Positions 1 through 7,506 of a stretch of DNA of 64,000 bases are shown here, piece by piece. Under the pieces are notes generated by a model, which saw nothing but the letters and a program-made list of their open reading frames with translations, was not told where the DNA came from and made no database searches. Where the stretch lies: positions 1 through 64,000 of the forward strand of contig JBPCNZ010000072.1 of assembly GCA_051000755.1 (NCBI GenBank). Reading direction: 5' to 3'. The position numbers were made by a program, and so were the translations under genes. The DNA is from JALZAH01 sp051000755. Its GTDB lineage: Bacteria; Actinomycetota; Acidimicrobiia; Acidimicrobiales; Palsa-688. Position 1 is the first letter of the stretch. Every line of letters starts with the position of its first letter.

Positions 1-77
1 ACCGCAGGCGCCCGGGTGTGGCGGCCGGAGCGCGGCGGACCAAGCCGGTGGCACCGCGAGGGGTCTACGAGCGTCGC

Positions 78-1217
78 TCAGGCGACTTGGGGCACCGGCT
101 CGGCCGGCCGGCCCCAGCGGCGGTGACGCTCGGAACGCAACCGGGCCCGTTCCCGTCGCAGCCGCTCGCGCATGGCCGGGTCGGAGCCGTGCTCGTTGCG
201 CCAGGAGAGGTAGGCGTGCAACCGTCGGGTGAGCACGCCGTGGTTGGGGTGGTCGGAGTTGTTCAACACGAAGTCCCGCAATGGCCCGAAGTGGCACTCG
301 ATCGGGTTCGCCCACGACGAGTAGGTGGGCGTGAAGCACAGCTCCACATTGTTCTTCGCGCACCAGTCACGGATCTTGACGCCCTTGTGGGCGTTCAGGT
401 TGTCCAAGATCACGTAGATGGTCTTGCCGTCGGGGCGAGCCGCCCGACAGGACTTCATCGCCGCGAGGGAGTTGTCGATGCCCTTGCGGGCCCGGACCAC
501 ACCGAAGAGCTTGTCCTCGCCCATCGAGTAGCAGCCATGGAACTGACGGACCCCGCAGTTCTTGTGGTAGTTCGCCCGCAGCCGCTGAGGTTTCTTGACC
601 GCCGCCCAGCAGCAGCCGCCGATCGGGTGGATGGCCAACGGCCCGAACTCGTCGAACGCGAACACCCGGTCGGGGTGCCTGGTGATCACCTCTTCGATCC
701 GGTCCAACTTGGCCTCCTTGTCAGGATCGTTGGACTCCTTCCAGGTCTTGGTCCGCTGGAACGTCACCTCGTGGGCCTCCAGGATCTGGCGGAGACGCTC
801 CCGGCCGATCACGACCCTGCGAACGTCGTTGTTCCCCAGGTACTCGCGCAGCTTGCGGACCGACCAGTGCGTGAACGGGCGTCCCGCCTTGGCGGGGCGG
901 GCGGTGGCCGTCTCGACGATGAACCGCTCCTCGTCAATCGTTATCCGGCGGGGACGGCCACCCGCCCTGCGAGGGTCCAGCGACGCCATACCCGACTCGT
1001 TGAACCGGTGGATCATCTCCCGAACCCGGTCCGGGCTGGTCTGCACCAGCCGGGCCAGCACCTCGACGGTGTTCCCGCTCGCCGAGCCGAGCACCACCAG
1101 CGCCCGGCGATAACGGACAACATCAGTCTGGCCCTTGCCTTCGCCCTTGCGGACCAACCGCTGAAGCTTGCGGCCCTCCTCGTCGGCCAACCGGCGCACC
1201 CTCACACGCTGAGACAT
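78..1217 (-). CDS. IS630-family transposase
   Basis: DDE transposase that would cut and paste its own element. An N-terminal helix-turn-helix region (roughly residues 20-95, with a GRPRR linker) precedes an RNase H-like core. The acidic triad is visible as FAFDEFGP, VILDNLNAHK and the YSSWANPIE block, the classical IS630/Tc1 signature. About 379 aa is normal for the family. I start at the ATG at 1217, which follows a GGGGG-rich stretch; the open frame continues upstream to 1307 and would add a hydrophobic segment atypical of transposases. The frame is uninterrupted, so the enzyme may be functional. I could not locate convincing terminal inverted repeats, so element ends are not given. Confidence 0.9.
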   Translation of the reverse strand: MSQRVRVRRLADEEGRKLQRLVRKGEGKGQTDVVRYRRALVVLGSASGNTVEVLARLVQTSPDRVREMIHRFNESGMASLDPRRAGGRPRRITIDEERFIVETATARPAKAGRPFTHWSVRKLREYLGNNDVRRVVIGRERLRQILEAHEVTFQRTKTWKESNDPDKEAKLDRIEEVITRHPDRVFAFDEFGPLAIHPIGGCCWAAVKKPQRLRANYHKNCGVRQFHGCYSMGEDKLFGVVRARKGIDNSLAAMKSCRAARPDGKTIYVILDNLNAHKGVKIRDWCAKNNVELCFTPTYSSWANPIECHFGPLRDFVLNNSDHPNHGVLTRRLHAYLSWRNEHGSDPAMRERLRRERARLRSERHRRWGRPAEPVPQVA

Positions 1218-1362
1218 GCCCCCACGATCGCGGCCCACGACGCTCAGGTGGTGGATCATGACGACCAAGATGACGAGACCAATCAGGACCAACACCCAAC
1301 CGAGCACCCGATGCCGGTCAGGGCACTAGGCGGGCGGCGGAACGGTTGGCAGGCTGGTAGCG

Positions 1363-2499
1363 ATGGCCTCAGACCCCAACAGCGTGGAGATCCTCTCCCG
1401 AGCAGAATGCTTGAGTCTGCTGGCGGGTCGCCCCGTAGGCCGGGTGGCGCTCACCGCCAAAAGGCTTCCTACGATCCTGCCCGTCAGATACGGTCTGTCC
1501 GGCCAAGACGTGGTCTTCGCCGCCGGGATCGGCTCGCCATCCGTTGCTGCTGCTCACGAGTCGGTGATCGCGTTTGAGGCGGACGGCGGCGACGTTGCGG
1601 ACGGCTCGGGTTGGACCGTCTTGGCGCTCGGTGTGTCTCGCCGGGTCGACGAGCGTGACGCGGACTGGCAGACGATCTCGGCTCTCGGCTTGCACCGCTG
1701 TGGGGACCGTCACGCCGCGCCGGTGATGCGCGTAGCGACCGATCGTCTCTGCGGCCGGCGCCTGGACGAACGTCTCGGCTACCCAACACAGAAACCTCTC
1801 GCCCTCTTGGAGCGGATCATCGCCGCGTCGAGCAACGAGGGGGATGTGGTGCTCGACCCGTTCTGTGGATGCGGGACGACCATCGACGCCGCACAGAAGC
1901 TCGGGCGCCGCTGGGTCGGCATCGACATCACCTACCTGGCCGTCGACCTCATCCGCAAACGTCTCCGCCACACCTACGGCCCCGACATCGAGGGGACCTA
2001 CCGGGTGCGGGGCATCCCAACCGACGTGGAAGGTGCCCTGGAGCTGTTCCGAGACAATCCGTTCGACTTCGAACGCTGGGCCGTGTCGCTGGTCAACGCT
2101 CAACCGAACCAGAAGCAGGTAGGCGACCGTGGAGTGGATGGCCGGGTGCGCTTCCACGCCGGCAAGAACCTCCTCGGCACGCTCCTGGTATCGGTCAAGG
2201 GCGGTCGGCAGCTCAACCCGGCCATGGTCCGCGACCTGGCCGGGACGGTAGGCCAGGAACGAGCGGACATGGGCCTGCTCATCGTCTTGGACGAACCCAC
2301 CCGCGGCATGCGCGACGTGACGGGCCGATCGGGGACCTATGTCAACCCGTTCAACGGCAACGAGTACCCCAAGCTCCAGATCGTCACCGTGCCCCAGCTC
2401 CTGGCCGGGACCAAGCCGAAGATGCCCGAGGCCATCCTGCCGTATGTTCAGGCGAAGGCCCGGGGCGGCGGGGACCAGCTTTCATGGGACGTGACGTGA
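1363..2499 (+). CDS. Chimera: PPOX flavoprotein N-terminus fused to DNA methyltransferase/Mrr-like C-terminus
   Basis: A 378-aa single open frame joining two unrelated proteins. Residues 1-133 look like an almost complete actinobacterial pyridoxamine-5-phosphate-oxidase-like protein (ECLSLLAGRPVGRV, LPVRYG, then the terminal CGRRL). From about residue 134 (near nt 1762) it becomes the C-terminal half of a beta-type N6/N4 DNA methyltransferase: YPTQKP, then SAM-binding motif I as DPFCGCGTT. A PD-(D/E)xK-like Mrr-type nuclease region (GVDG then VSVKGG) follows. The DPPY catalytic motif, which lies N-terminal in this class, is missing, so methylation is unlikely. The nuclease-like tail could still fold. 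I infer illegitimate recombination that happened to preserve the frame. Confidence 0.75.
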   Translation: MASDPNSVEILSRAECLSLLAGRPVGRVALTAKRLPTILPVRYGLSGQDVVFAAGIGSPSVAAAHESVIAFEADGGDVADGSGWTVLALGVSRRVDERDADWQTISALGLHRCGDRHAAPVMRVATDRLCGRRLDERLGYPTQKPLALLERIIAASSNEGDVVLDPFCGCGTTIDAAQKLGRRWVGIDITYLAVDLIRKRLRHTYGPDIEGTYRVRGIPTDVEGALELFRDNPFDFERWAVSLVNAQPNQKQVGDRGVDGRVRFHAGKNLLGTLLVSVKGGRQLNPAMVRDLAGTVGQERADMGLLIVLDEPTRGMRDVTGRSGTYVNPFNGNEYPKLQIVTVPQLLAGTKPKMPEAILPYVQAKARGGGDQLSWDVT

Positions 2500-2640
2500 C
2501 CGAAGTGCGTACTGTGGCAAGCACTCAGCTAGCATTTTGGTCAAACTGACCCACTACCGGATGTTTAGTATCGCTCGTAACACGATACAATGGAGAGAGG
2601 TCCGAATGTTAGGGCATCGCCGATTGGAGGGAACCCGACG

Positions 2641-3132
2641 ATGACTGACCATGAGCACATTGGCACTGACCAGAGAGACTTGACCCCGCGAACGATCGTG
2701 CTCGGGCTTGATGGGTCCCCGACGAGCTTCTACGCGACTCGCTGGGTCGCTGCGCTCGCTGCTGGAATCGGGGCGCGGGTGGTCTTGATCAACGCTGCTT
2801 CGCCATTCGATGGTCTCGTCCACGACAGCATCCGATTCGATCCCGGCAACTGGCGTCAAACGCGACGCAGGCATCTCCATGATGAGTGGGCCGAACCTCT
2901 CAGGGAACTTGGTGTGGACCACACGAGCCGCCTGGTGGAAAAGTCCGCCGGGACTGCGCTGCTCATGGTGGCCGCCGAGGAAGACGCCGATCTCATCGTG
3001 GTAGGGATCCATCAGCATCGAACCATCTCCGGAACACTCAGCGCTCACCTGGCCTGCCACGCTTCATGTCCTGTTCTTGCCATTCCGTTACCCGCCCGCG
3101 GCTCCCACGTCCCGGAGGCGAACTTACGATGA
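2641..3132 (+). CDS. Universal stress protein (UspA family)
   Basis: Single-domain cytoplasmic USP, 163 aa. An N-terminal beta strand with the nucleotide-contacting Asp (IVLGLDGSP) and a late VVGIHQHRTISG segment resemble the ATP-binding G-2x-G-9x-G(S/T) motif, though that motif is imperfect here. The C-terminal strand CPVLAIP is typical. The ATG at 2641 is chosen over an upstream in-frame ATG at 2590 because GGAGGG sits about 9 nt before it. It stands alone between the chimeric gene and a decayed stretch. A second USP lies at 12.8 kb, and both may belong to one stress or low-energy response; that link is inference. Confidence 0.85.
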   Translation: MTDHEHIGTDQRDLTPRTIVLGLDGSPTSFYATRWVAALAAGIGARVVLINAASPFDGLVHDSIRFDPGNWRQTRRRHLHDEWAEPLRELGVDHTSRLVEKSAGTALLMVAAEEDADLIVVGIHQHRTISGTLSAHLACHASCPVLAIPLPARGSHVPEANLR

Positions 3133-3310
3133 TGACCTTGAGCCAGCTCCTGGAGTCGTCGACACTCCCGTCTCCTGATACCGCCAATGGTCCTCACGAA
3201 GGATGGCAAACCTGAGCGTGCTGCGCTCCCCAGGAGCTCCGGAACGCGTTTTGGCCTGCTTGTTCTCGTTGCCCACAAACGGCGGCGAAGCCAGTCGGAC
3301 CAACAGCTCG

Positions 3311-3652
3311 TCACCAGACTGGCGCGTCGCCGGCCAGGCCCGCGGCCCAGGTCGGATAGACGACCCGTTTGGGCAGCAGCCGCCAGCGGGCGTCGACGAG
3401 ACCGATCGCTGCGGCCAGGAACCCGGGCAGGACCCATCCCGGCCCGACCCGGGCACCCGTTACCGCGCATGCCACGACGGGCACCACCACCGCTGCGACC
3501 CGGTGCCCGACGCTGAACTCCGTGCTGGCCGCGCGGGCCGGCACGGTCGTGTTCGATCTGGACAGTCGCGGTCGGGCCGTGACCGCCACGTTGAGGGGAA
3601 CGGAGAGCGCCCCGACTGTGACCCCGATCGCCGCGCCGGCTGGACTGAGCAT
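3311..3652 (-). pseudogene. Prepilin-peptidase (A24) fragment
   Basis: A 113-aa hydrophobic ORF whose segment GLVDARWRLLPKRVVYPTW matches the first catalytic-Asp motif of type IV prepilin peptidases (D-x5-LP-x4-YP). The frame stops just after it, so the second catalytic Asp region and remaining membrane helices are absent. I read it as a truncated, inactive remnant. It is the last of four damaged minus-strand genes in a row here. No pilus genes are visible nearby. Confidence 0.5.
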
Positions 3653-3664
3653 CAGAGATCGATC

Positions 3665-4108
3665 TCAGCCGCTGTCGCCGGTTGAGCGGATGCCCCGGTC
3701 CACAGCTGCGACGACTTCGGCGGCGGTCACCCCCAGCGGCCCGGCCAGGCGCTCGGCGAGGGCGGGGTGCAGCGGCCGGGCCCCGGTGGTGATCAGGTAC
3801 AGGTAGGACATCGAGACGCCCGCTGCTTCGGCGACCGCAGCGTTGGTCACTCCAGCCCGGAGGCGCAGGTCCCGAGAAGGAGGCCTCCTCGGCCGATCGT
3901 GTGGTGGTCAGCTCCAGGGGGTCGACGTCGAGGGCGGCGGCCAGGGAGGCCAGGCGGGCGGGGAAAGGGACACGCCGTCCCTTCTCATAGGCGATCAGTT
4001 GGGACGGGTCGCTCCGATCAGGGCGCCGAGGGCGTCATGGGAGAGGCCCTTGGCCCGGCGGGCCTCGAGCAGACGCTGCGGGTCGAAGTTGCTCACCCTC
4101 TCGGACAC
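3665..4108 (-). pseudogene. Broken XRE-type regulator with two HTH segments
   Basis: Three reading frames together spell one regulator. The first (GTG at 4108 or 4096) gives FDPQRLLEARRAKGLSHDAL and ends at about 4000 in GATRPN. One extra base in the CCC run there would continue it as QLIAYEKGRRVPFPARL, the recognition half of a classical XRE helix-turn-helix. A second break near 3865 leads into a 61-aa frame with its own HTH-like segment (NAAVAEAAGVSMSYLYLI). At least two frameshifts therefore separate the pieces. As written the DNA cannot make the intact protein. Confidence 0.6.
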
Positions 4109-4139
4109 GGTGTGACCAACGGTACGTGACCGGAAGCCC

Positions 4140-4425
4140 ACAGTCGTCGCTATTGGCGGATTGACCAGCTGAAGGAGGACATCGGCGTGGCACGGTGCCC
4201 CAGGCTGCACCAGCACACGAGGGTCTTGCCGACTAGCTGCTCACGGGCGTCGTCGAGCAGTTCGGCCTGGTCTGGGTGGCAGATCCACGCCTGGTAGGCG
4301 TCCACCGCCTGCTGGGCGGTCAGTGAGGGCCCTACCCGATCAGGGTTTCCCAGCGCGTCGGCCGTCCCACGTGCACGGCGTCTGGGGGCATACGCCAACC
4401 CTTGGTACGTCGACGCTGGACACGG
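4140..4425 (-). pseudogene. DUF4326 gene broken by two frameshifts
   Basis: DUF4326 proteins are small and common in phages and actinobacterial accessory DNA. All the family landmarks are present but in three frames: RRRTKGWRMPPDAVHVGRPT, then GNPDRVGP through GKTLVCWC, then QPGAPCHADVLLQLVNPP. The first break is at TGGGAAACC, where a fourth G would restore W-G-N-P. The second is at TGGTGCAGCC, where one more C would restore W-C-Q-P. Both are single-base losses in short G or C runs. Function of the family is unknown. It is translationally dead as read. Confidence 0.6.
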
Positions 4426-4449
4426 CAAGCGACATTCTCGGGACCCCGA

Positions 4450-4750
4450 TCTTGGTTGATGATTGGCGGTGCCGTGGGGGTCCCGAATGACAGAGCCGGT
4501 GACGAAGACCACGAGCCCGACCATCAAGGAGAGGGCCAGGAGGTACTCGGCGAGCTTGGGATGCGCTGATGGGTGGCACCGGCCGCCATGGCGTCGGCGG
4601 AGGTGGGCGCACAGTTCCCGTCCTTGGCGATCGCCCACGCCGGCCGCCACGCGGCCAGGACTACTAACGCGACACAGACCGCCATGTCGAGGGCGGTCAG
4701 CGGCCATCCAACCCACGCCCGCCATGGGTCGACAGGGATGAGCCTCCGAG
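4450..4750 (-). pseudogene. Remnant of a small two-helix membrane protein
   Basis: One minus frame gives a hydrophobic stretch (ALDMAVCVALVVLAAWRPAW, near 4680) and another gives a second one (AEYLLALSLMVGLVVFVTGS, near 4520). They are separated by a frame change, so the likely parent is a short protein with two transmembrane helices. I do not recognise a family. Its position in line with the other frameshifted minus-strand remnants is the main argument that it was once a gene. Confidence 0.3.
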
Positions 4751-4863
4751 GTCGAGTTGCTCGGCGGGTCTTCGGTCACGGTCAGCCTCCGACCATCGGT
4801 TGTAGAACCTTGAACTGCTGGCGGACGATGGATTTCAGCTGCGCGCTCCCTTCCCTTGTTCAT

Positions 4864-5277
4864 GCCCCCACCTCTGGTTCCGCCTGCTGGAGCGGTGCAG
4901 CATCGACGAGTGCTCCGTTCTCATGTTCGTCACCGGTCGGCGGCCCTCCGGTGCACACCCTGCTATGGGGAAGCACGGCGGCTCGCAACTGGTGGAGCGG
5001 CCCGGTGTCCGACCGCAGGTGTGGCCGAAGGGTCAGCCACCGTCGCCAAGACACCGCTCTCCCCTCCGTGGAGCGACACGCCGGCGGCGGTCGAGAACTC
5101 CCTGGCTGCGCTCAACGGATATCCCAGGGAGCGTCAGCGTCGATGGGCTCGTGGTCGGCGTAGTCGTCCGGCCAGCTCTGCTGATGCCATCGGGCCCAGT
5201 AGGGCTGTCGTTAAGGAGGGTGGCACCAACCGACAAGTAGCAGCGCTGCCGAACCCCGGCCCTACGTCACCACCAAC
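4864..5277. other. Gene-free stretch
   Basis: About 410 nt with overlapping short frames on both strands but no recognisable domain, good ribosome-binding site or consistent codon pattern. The one feature I see is the 33-nt motif at 5209-5241, listed separately. Confidence 0.5.
5209..5241 (+). repeat. 33-nt repeat, left copy (inverted relative to 14445-14477)
   Basis: Begins CGTTAAGGA and ends GTAGC. Its reverse complement recurs at 14445-14477 with 29 of 33 positions identical, and weaker similarity seems to extend about 50 nt further inward (GGCCCT, then GAATTG). In the frame reading VKEGGTNRQVA, four of five codon differences are synonymous, which hints at an old protein-coding origin. 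The two copies point towards each other and bracket 9.2 kb. Confidence 0.6.
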
Positions 5278-5937
5278 TCATGCCGCAACATCGGGCTCTG
5301 GTGAATTGTGCCGCTGCGGATTGAGACTGGCCTTTGCTCTTGTCCGTTCGACCCGCCGTCGGCGGAGGGTGCGCAGGGCGAGGTAGCTGACAAGGGCAGC
5401 GGTGAGGGCGCCAATGGCGGTGCTGCCCCAGCGTTGAACCCAGTCGTGGGCGAAGTACCCGGCGAGGATGACGGTCGGTGCCCAGATGGTCGCGCTGGTG
5501 ACCGAATAGGCAAGGACCCGGCGGTAAGGGATGTGGATGGCACCGGAGACGCTCGGTAGCAGAGCCCGGATTGGGCCTACGAAGCGACCGGCGACCAGAG
5601 TCGCCAGGCGTTCGTCTGCGACCCGTCTCCGGGTGCGGTCCAGTTTCTGCGGGGTGATCCATCGGCGGACGGGGGTGCGTTGGAGAAGCCTGAGTGTGCG
5701 GTCCCCGCAGAGGTAACCGAGGCTGTCGCCGACGATGGCGGCTGTGGTGGATACGGCGAGGAGAAGGGCGAGGTTGAATCGGCCGGCGGCGGTGAGGTAG
5801 CCGCCGAGGATGAGGACGGCCTCGCCGGGTAGCACGATCCCGGCCGCGAGCCCGGATTCGGCGATGATGAACGCTACGACGATCATGAGGAGTACCGGGT
5901 CGGAGAAGACCCCGAGCTTGTCGACGAGTCCGCTCAT
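5278..5937 (-). CDS. DedA-family membrane protein
   Basis: 219-aa polytopic inner-membrane protein of the DedA/SNARE-associated (VTT) family, linked to lipid flipping and envelope homeostasis. Visible signatures are ESGLAAGIVLPGEAVLILGG near the N-terminus and the conserved GRFVGPIRALLPSVSG segment around residue 120. It has 4-5 hydrophobic helices and a basic tail. The ATG at 5937 overlaps the stop of the preceding gene as ATGA, which fixes the start and implies translational coupling. The long open frame upstream to 6099 is only read-through of another frame. Confidence 0.9.
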   Translation of the reverse strand: MSGLVDKLGVFSDPVLLMIVVAFIIAESGLAAGIVLPGEAVLILGGYLTAAGRFNLALLLAVSTTAAIVGDSLGYLCGDRTLRLLQRTPVRRWITPQKLDRTRRRVADERLATLVAGRFVGPIRALLPSVSGAIHIPYRRVLAYSVTSATIWAPTVILAGYFAHDWVQRWGSTAIGALTAALVSYLALRTLRRRRVERTRAKASLNPQRHNSPEPDVAA

Positions 5938-6380
5938 GGCGATACTGGCCCGAGCCCGGCACAGTTGGAGTGAGACCGGAACGGAACGGGGTCGGTCTCG
6001 GCGGCGGCAGGAGCCCGCTGGGGCTCTCGTGTCGCGACGGTTGGGTCGATGATCACTCTTGGGCGGGGGGCGAGGGGGAGGAGGATGGACTCGCAGCACT
6101 GCGGGCTGACGAGCACGCCGAGACCTTCATCGGTGCCGGCTGCGCCGGCCGCGCCGAGTGCTGTGTTGAGGCGAGCTTGGATGGTGGCCAGGGTGGTCGG
6201 ATCCAGGTCGGCTCGGAGACGCTTGATGGCGATCTCGGATAGTCGGCCGAGATACCGCCGGTCGGCGTCAGTGAGATGACGGCCAGGAGTTGTTGGCAGC
6301 AGGATCATCACCGACGGCTCGGCGACCCTGTCGGCGAGGGTTCGTGGCTGGTTGGTGATGAAGGTGGCGAGGACGGTCAT
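5934..6380 (-). CDS. baeRF-like (bacterial eRF1-like) N-terminal fragment
   Basis: 148-aa protein resembling the first domain of bacterial archaeo-eukaryotic release-factor-like proteins (baeRF3 type): VMILLPTTPGRHLTDADRR, an arginine/leucine-rich helix, then a strand ending VIIDPTVATRE. Full-length family members are about 350 aa with two further domains, so this is either truncated or a stand-alone domain. The start at 6380 is the first ATG preceding conserved sequence. Its TGA overlaps the dedA ATG. The assignment rests on pattern similarity only; a plain hypothetical protein is the alternative. Confidence 0.4.
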   Translation of the reverse strand: MTVLATFITNQPRTLADRVAEPSVMILLPTTPGRHLTDADRRYLGRLSEIAIKRLRADLDPTTLATIQARLNTALGAAGAAGTDEGLGVLVSPQCCESILLPLAPRPRVIIDPTVATREPQRAPAAAETDPVPFRSHSNCAGLGPVSP

Positions 6381-6519
6381 GGCGGGCCTTTGCGGATCGG
6401 CGATTGGAGCGCTGAGTCCATTGGAGCCGCGGGAGGTGGGGCGAGCTTGGAGCCGGCATGGAGACCACATGGAGATAGCCAGGGTGGGCAGGGACGTCAG
6501 GGGGACCGTGGGCTTGTCT

Positions 6520-7506
6520 TCAGGGGCGGTTGGCCTTAGGAGACCCCCCGGGCGGACGCCATCGGACGGTTGCTCTCGTGGCGTCGAGAAAGACTTGGGT
6601 GACGTCGGCATAGGCGTGGTGGAGATCGCCTTCGATCCGAGTGGAGACATCTTCGATTTGCCTGCCGGTCAGGTTGTCGTCGATATCGACTCGTGCGGCT
6701 ACGAGCAGCTCGTGAGGCCCCATGATCTGGGTCATGAGCTCGACCACCGAGGTCACCTCGGGATAGGCCTCCAACATGGAGCGGACCCCGTCTCGGACCG
6801 CAGGCTCGGCTGCTTGGCCGACGAGGAAGCCTTTGCTGTCGTGGATCAGGACGACAGCCACGACCATGAGGAGGACTCCAATAGCGAGTGAGGCGGCGGC
6901 GTCGTAGAAGGCGTTGCCGGTCGCTTGGTGCAGGCCGATGCCCACGGCCGCGAGTCCCAGCCCGACGAGGGCCGCGCTGTCCTCGATCGCTACGGTCTTG
7001 ACGGTCGGGTCCGTGGTCCTGTTGACGTGCTGGAGCAGCGAACGGCCCTTGATCCTTGCTTGTCGTTTCAGCTGACGGGCGGCTCGTAACCAGGAGACCG
7101 CTTCGAGGATGACCGATCCGGCGAGGACACCATATTTGATGGTGTAGCTTCCGCTGTGAGTCTCGGGATGCAGGAGTGACACGACGCCGTCGACGATCGA
7201 GAAAGTGCCGCCGGCGACGAAGATGCAGACTCCGGCGAGCAGCGAATAGAAGAAGTGTTCTTTGCCGTGACCGAAGGGGTGGTCCCGGTCGGCAGGCCGG
7301 TCGCCACGCTTGATGGCGATGATCAGAAGTGCTTGGTTGCCCGAGTCGGCGATTGAGTGGGCGCCTTCGGAGAGCAAGGCCGACGACGCGCCGAGCAGAC
7401 CGGCGAGGATCTTTATCGCGGCGATAGTCAGGTTGGTGACCAGGGCGACGAGAACGGTTCCGAGGCTCTCCTCGCCGTCGTCGGCCCTTTCCGAAGCGGT
7501 GCTCAT
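6520..7506 (-). CDS. Cation diffusion facilitator (ZnT9-like) transporter
   Basis: 328-aa membrane protein of the CDF family, which exports divalent metals (Zn, Mn, Co or Fe) against protons. Six hydrophobic helices are evident. Helix 2 carries the metal-site HxxxD motif within SEGAHSIADSGNQALL. Helix 5 has EDSAALVGLGLAAVG, the variant typical of the ZnT9/SLC30A9 branch rather than the canonical HxxxD. A cytoplasmic C-terminal domain (EVTSVVELMTQIMGPHELL) follows. The start at 7506 is fixed by ATGA overlap with the upstream kinase; an in-frame ATG at 7524 has no better site. It is the last of seven overlapping genes, so it is probably co-regulated by the linked two-component system. Confidence 0.9.
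   Translation of the reverse strand: MSTASERADDGEESLGTVLVALVTNLTIAAIKILAGLLGASSALLSEGAHSIADSGNQALLIIAIKRGDRPADRDHPFGHGKEHFFYSLLAGVCIFVAGGTFSIVDGVVSLLHPETHSGSYTIKYGVLAGSVILEAVSWLRAARQLKRQARIKGRSLLQHVNRTTDPTVKTVAIEDSAALVGLGLAAVGIGLHQATGNAFYDAAASLAIGVLLMVVAVVLIHDSKGFLVGQAAEPAVRDGVRSMLEAYPEVTSVVELMTQIMGPHELLVAARVDIDDNLTGRQIEDVSTRIEGDLHHAYADVTQVFLDATRATVRWRPPGGSPKANRP

Noticed and set aside
18..1577. 519-aa plus-strand open frame
   Set aside because: Runs antisense to the whole IS630 transposase and lacks any domain; GC-rich shadow frame.
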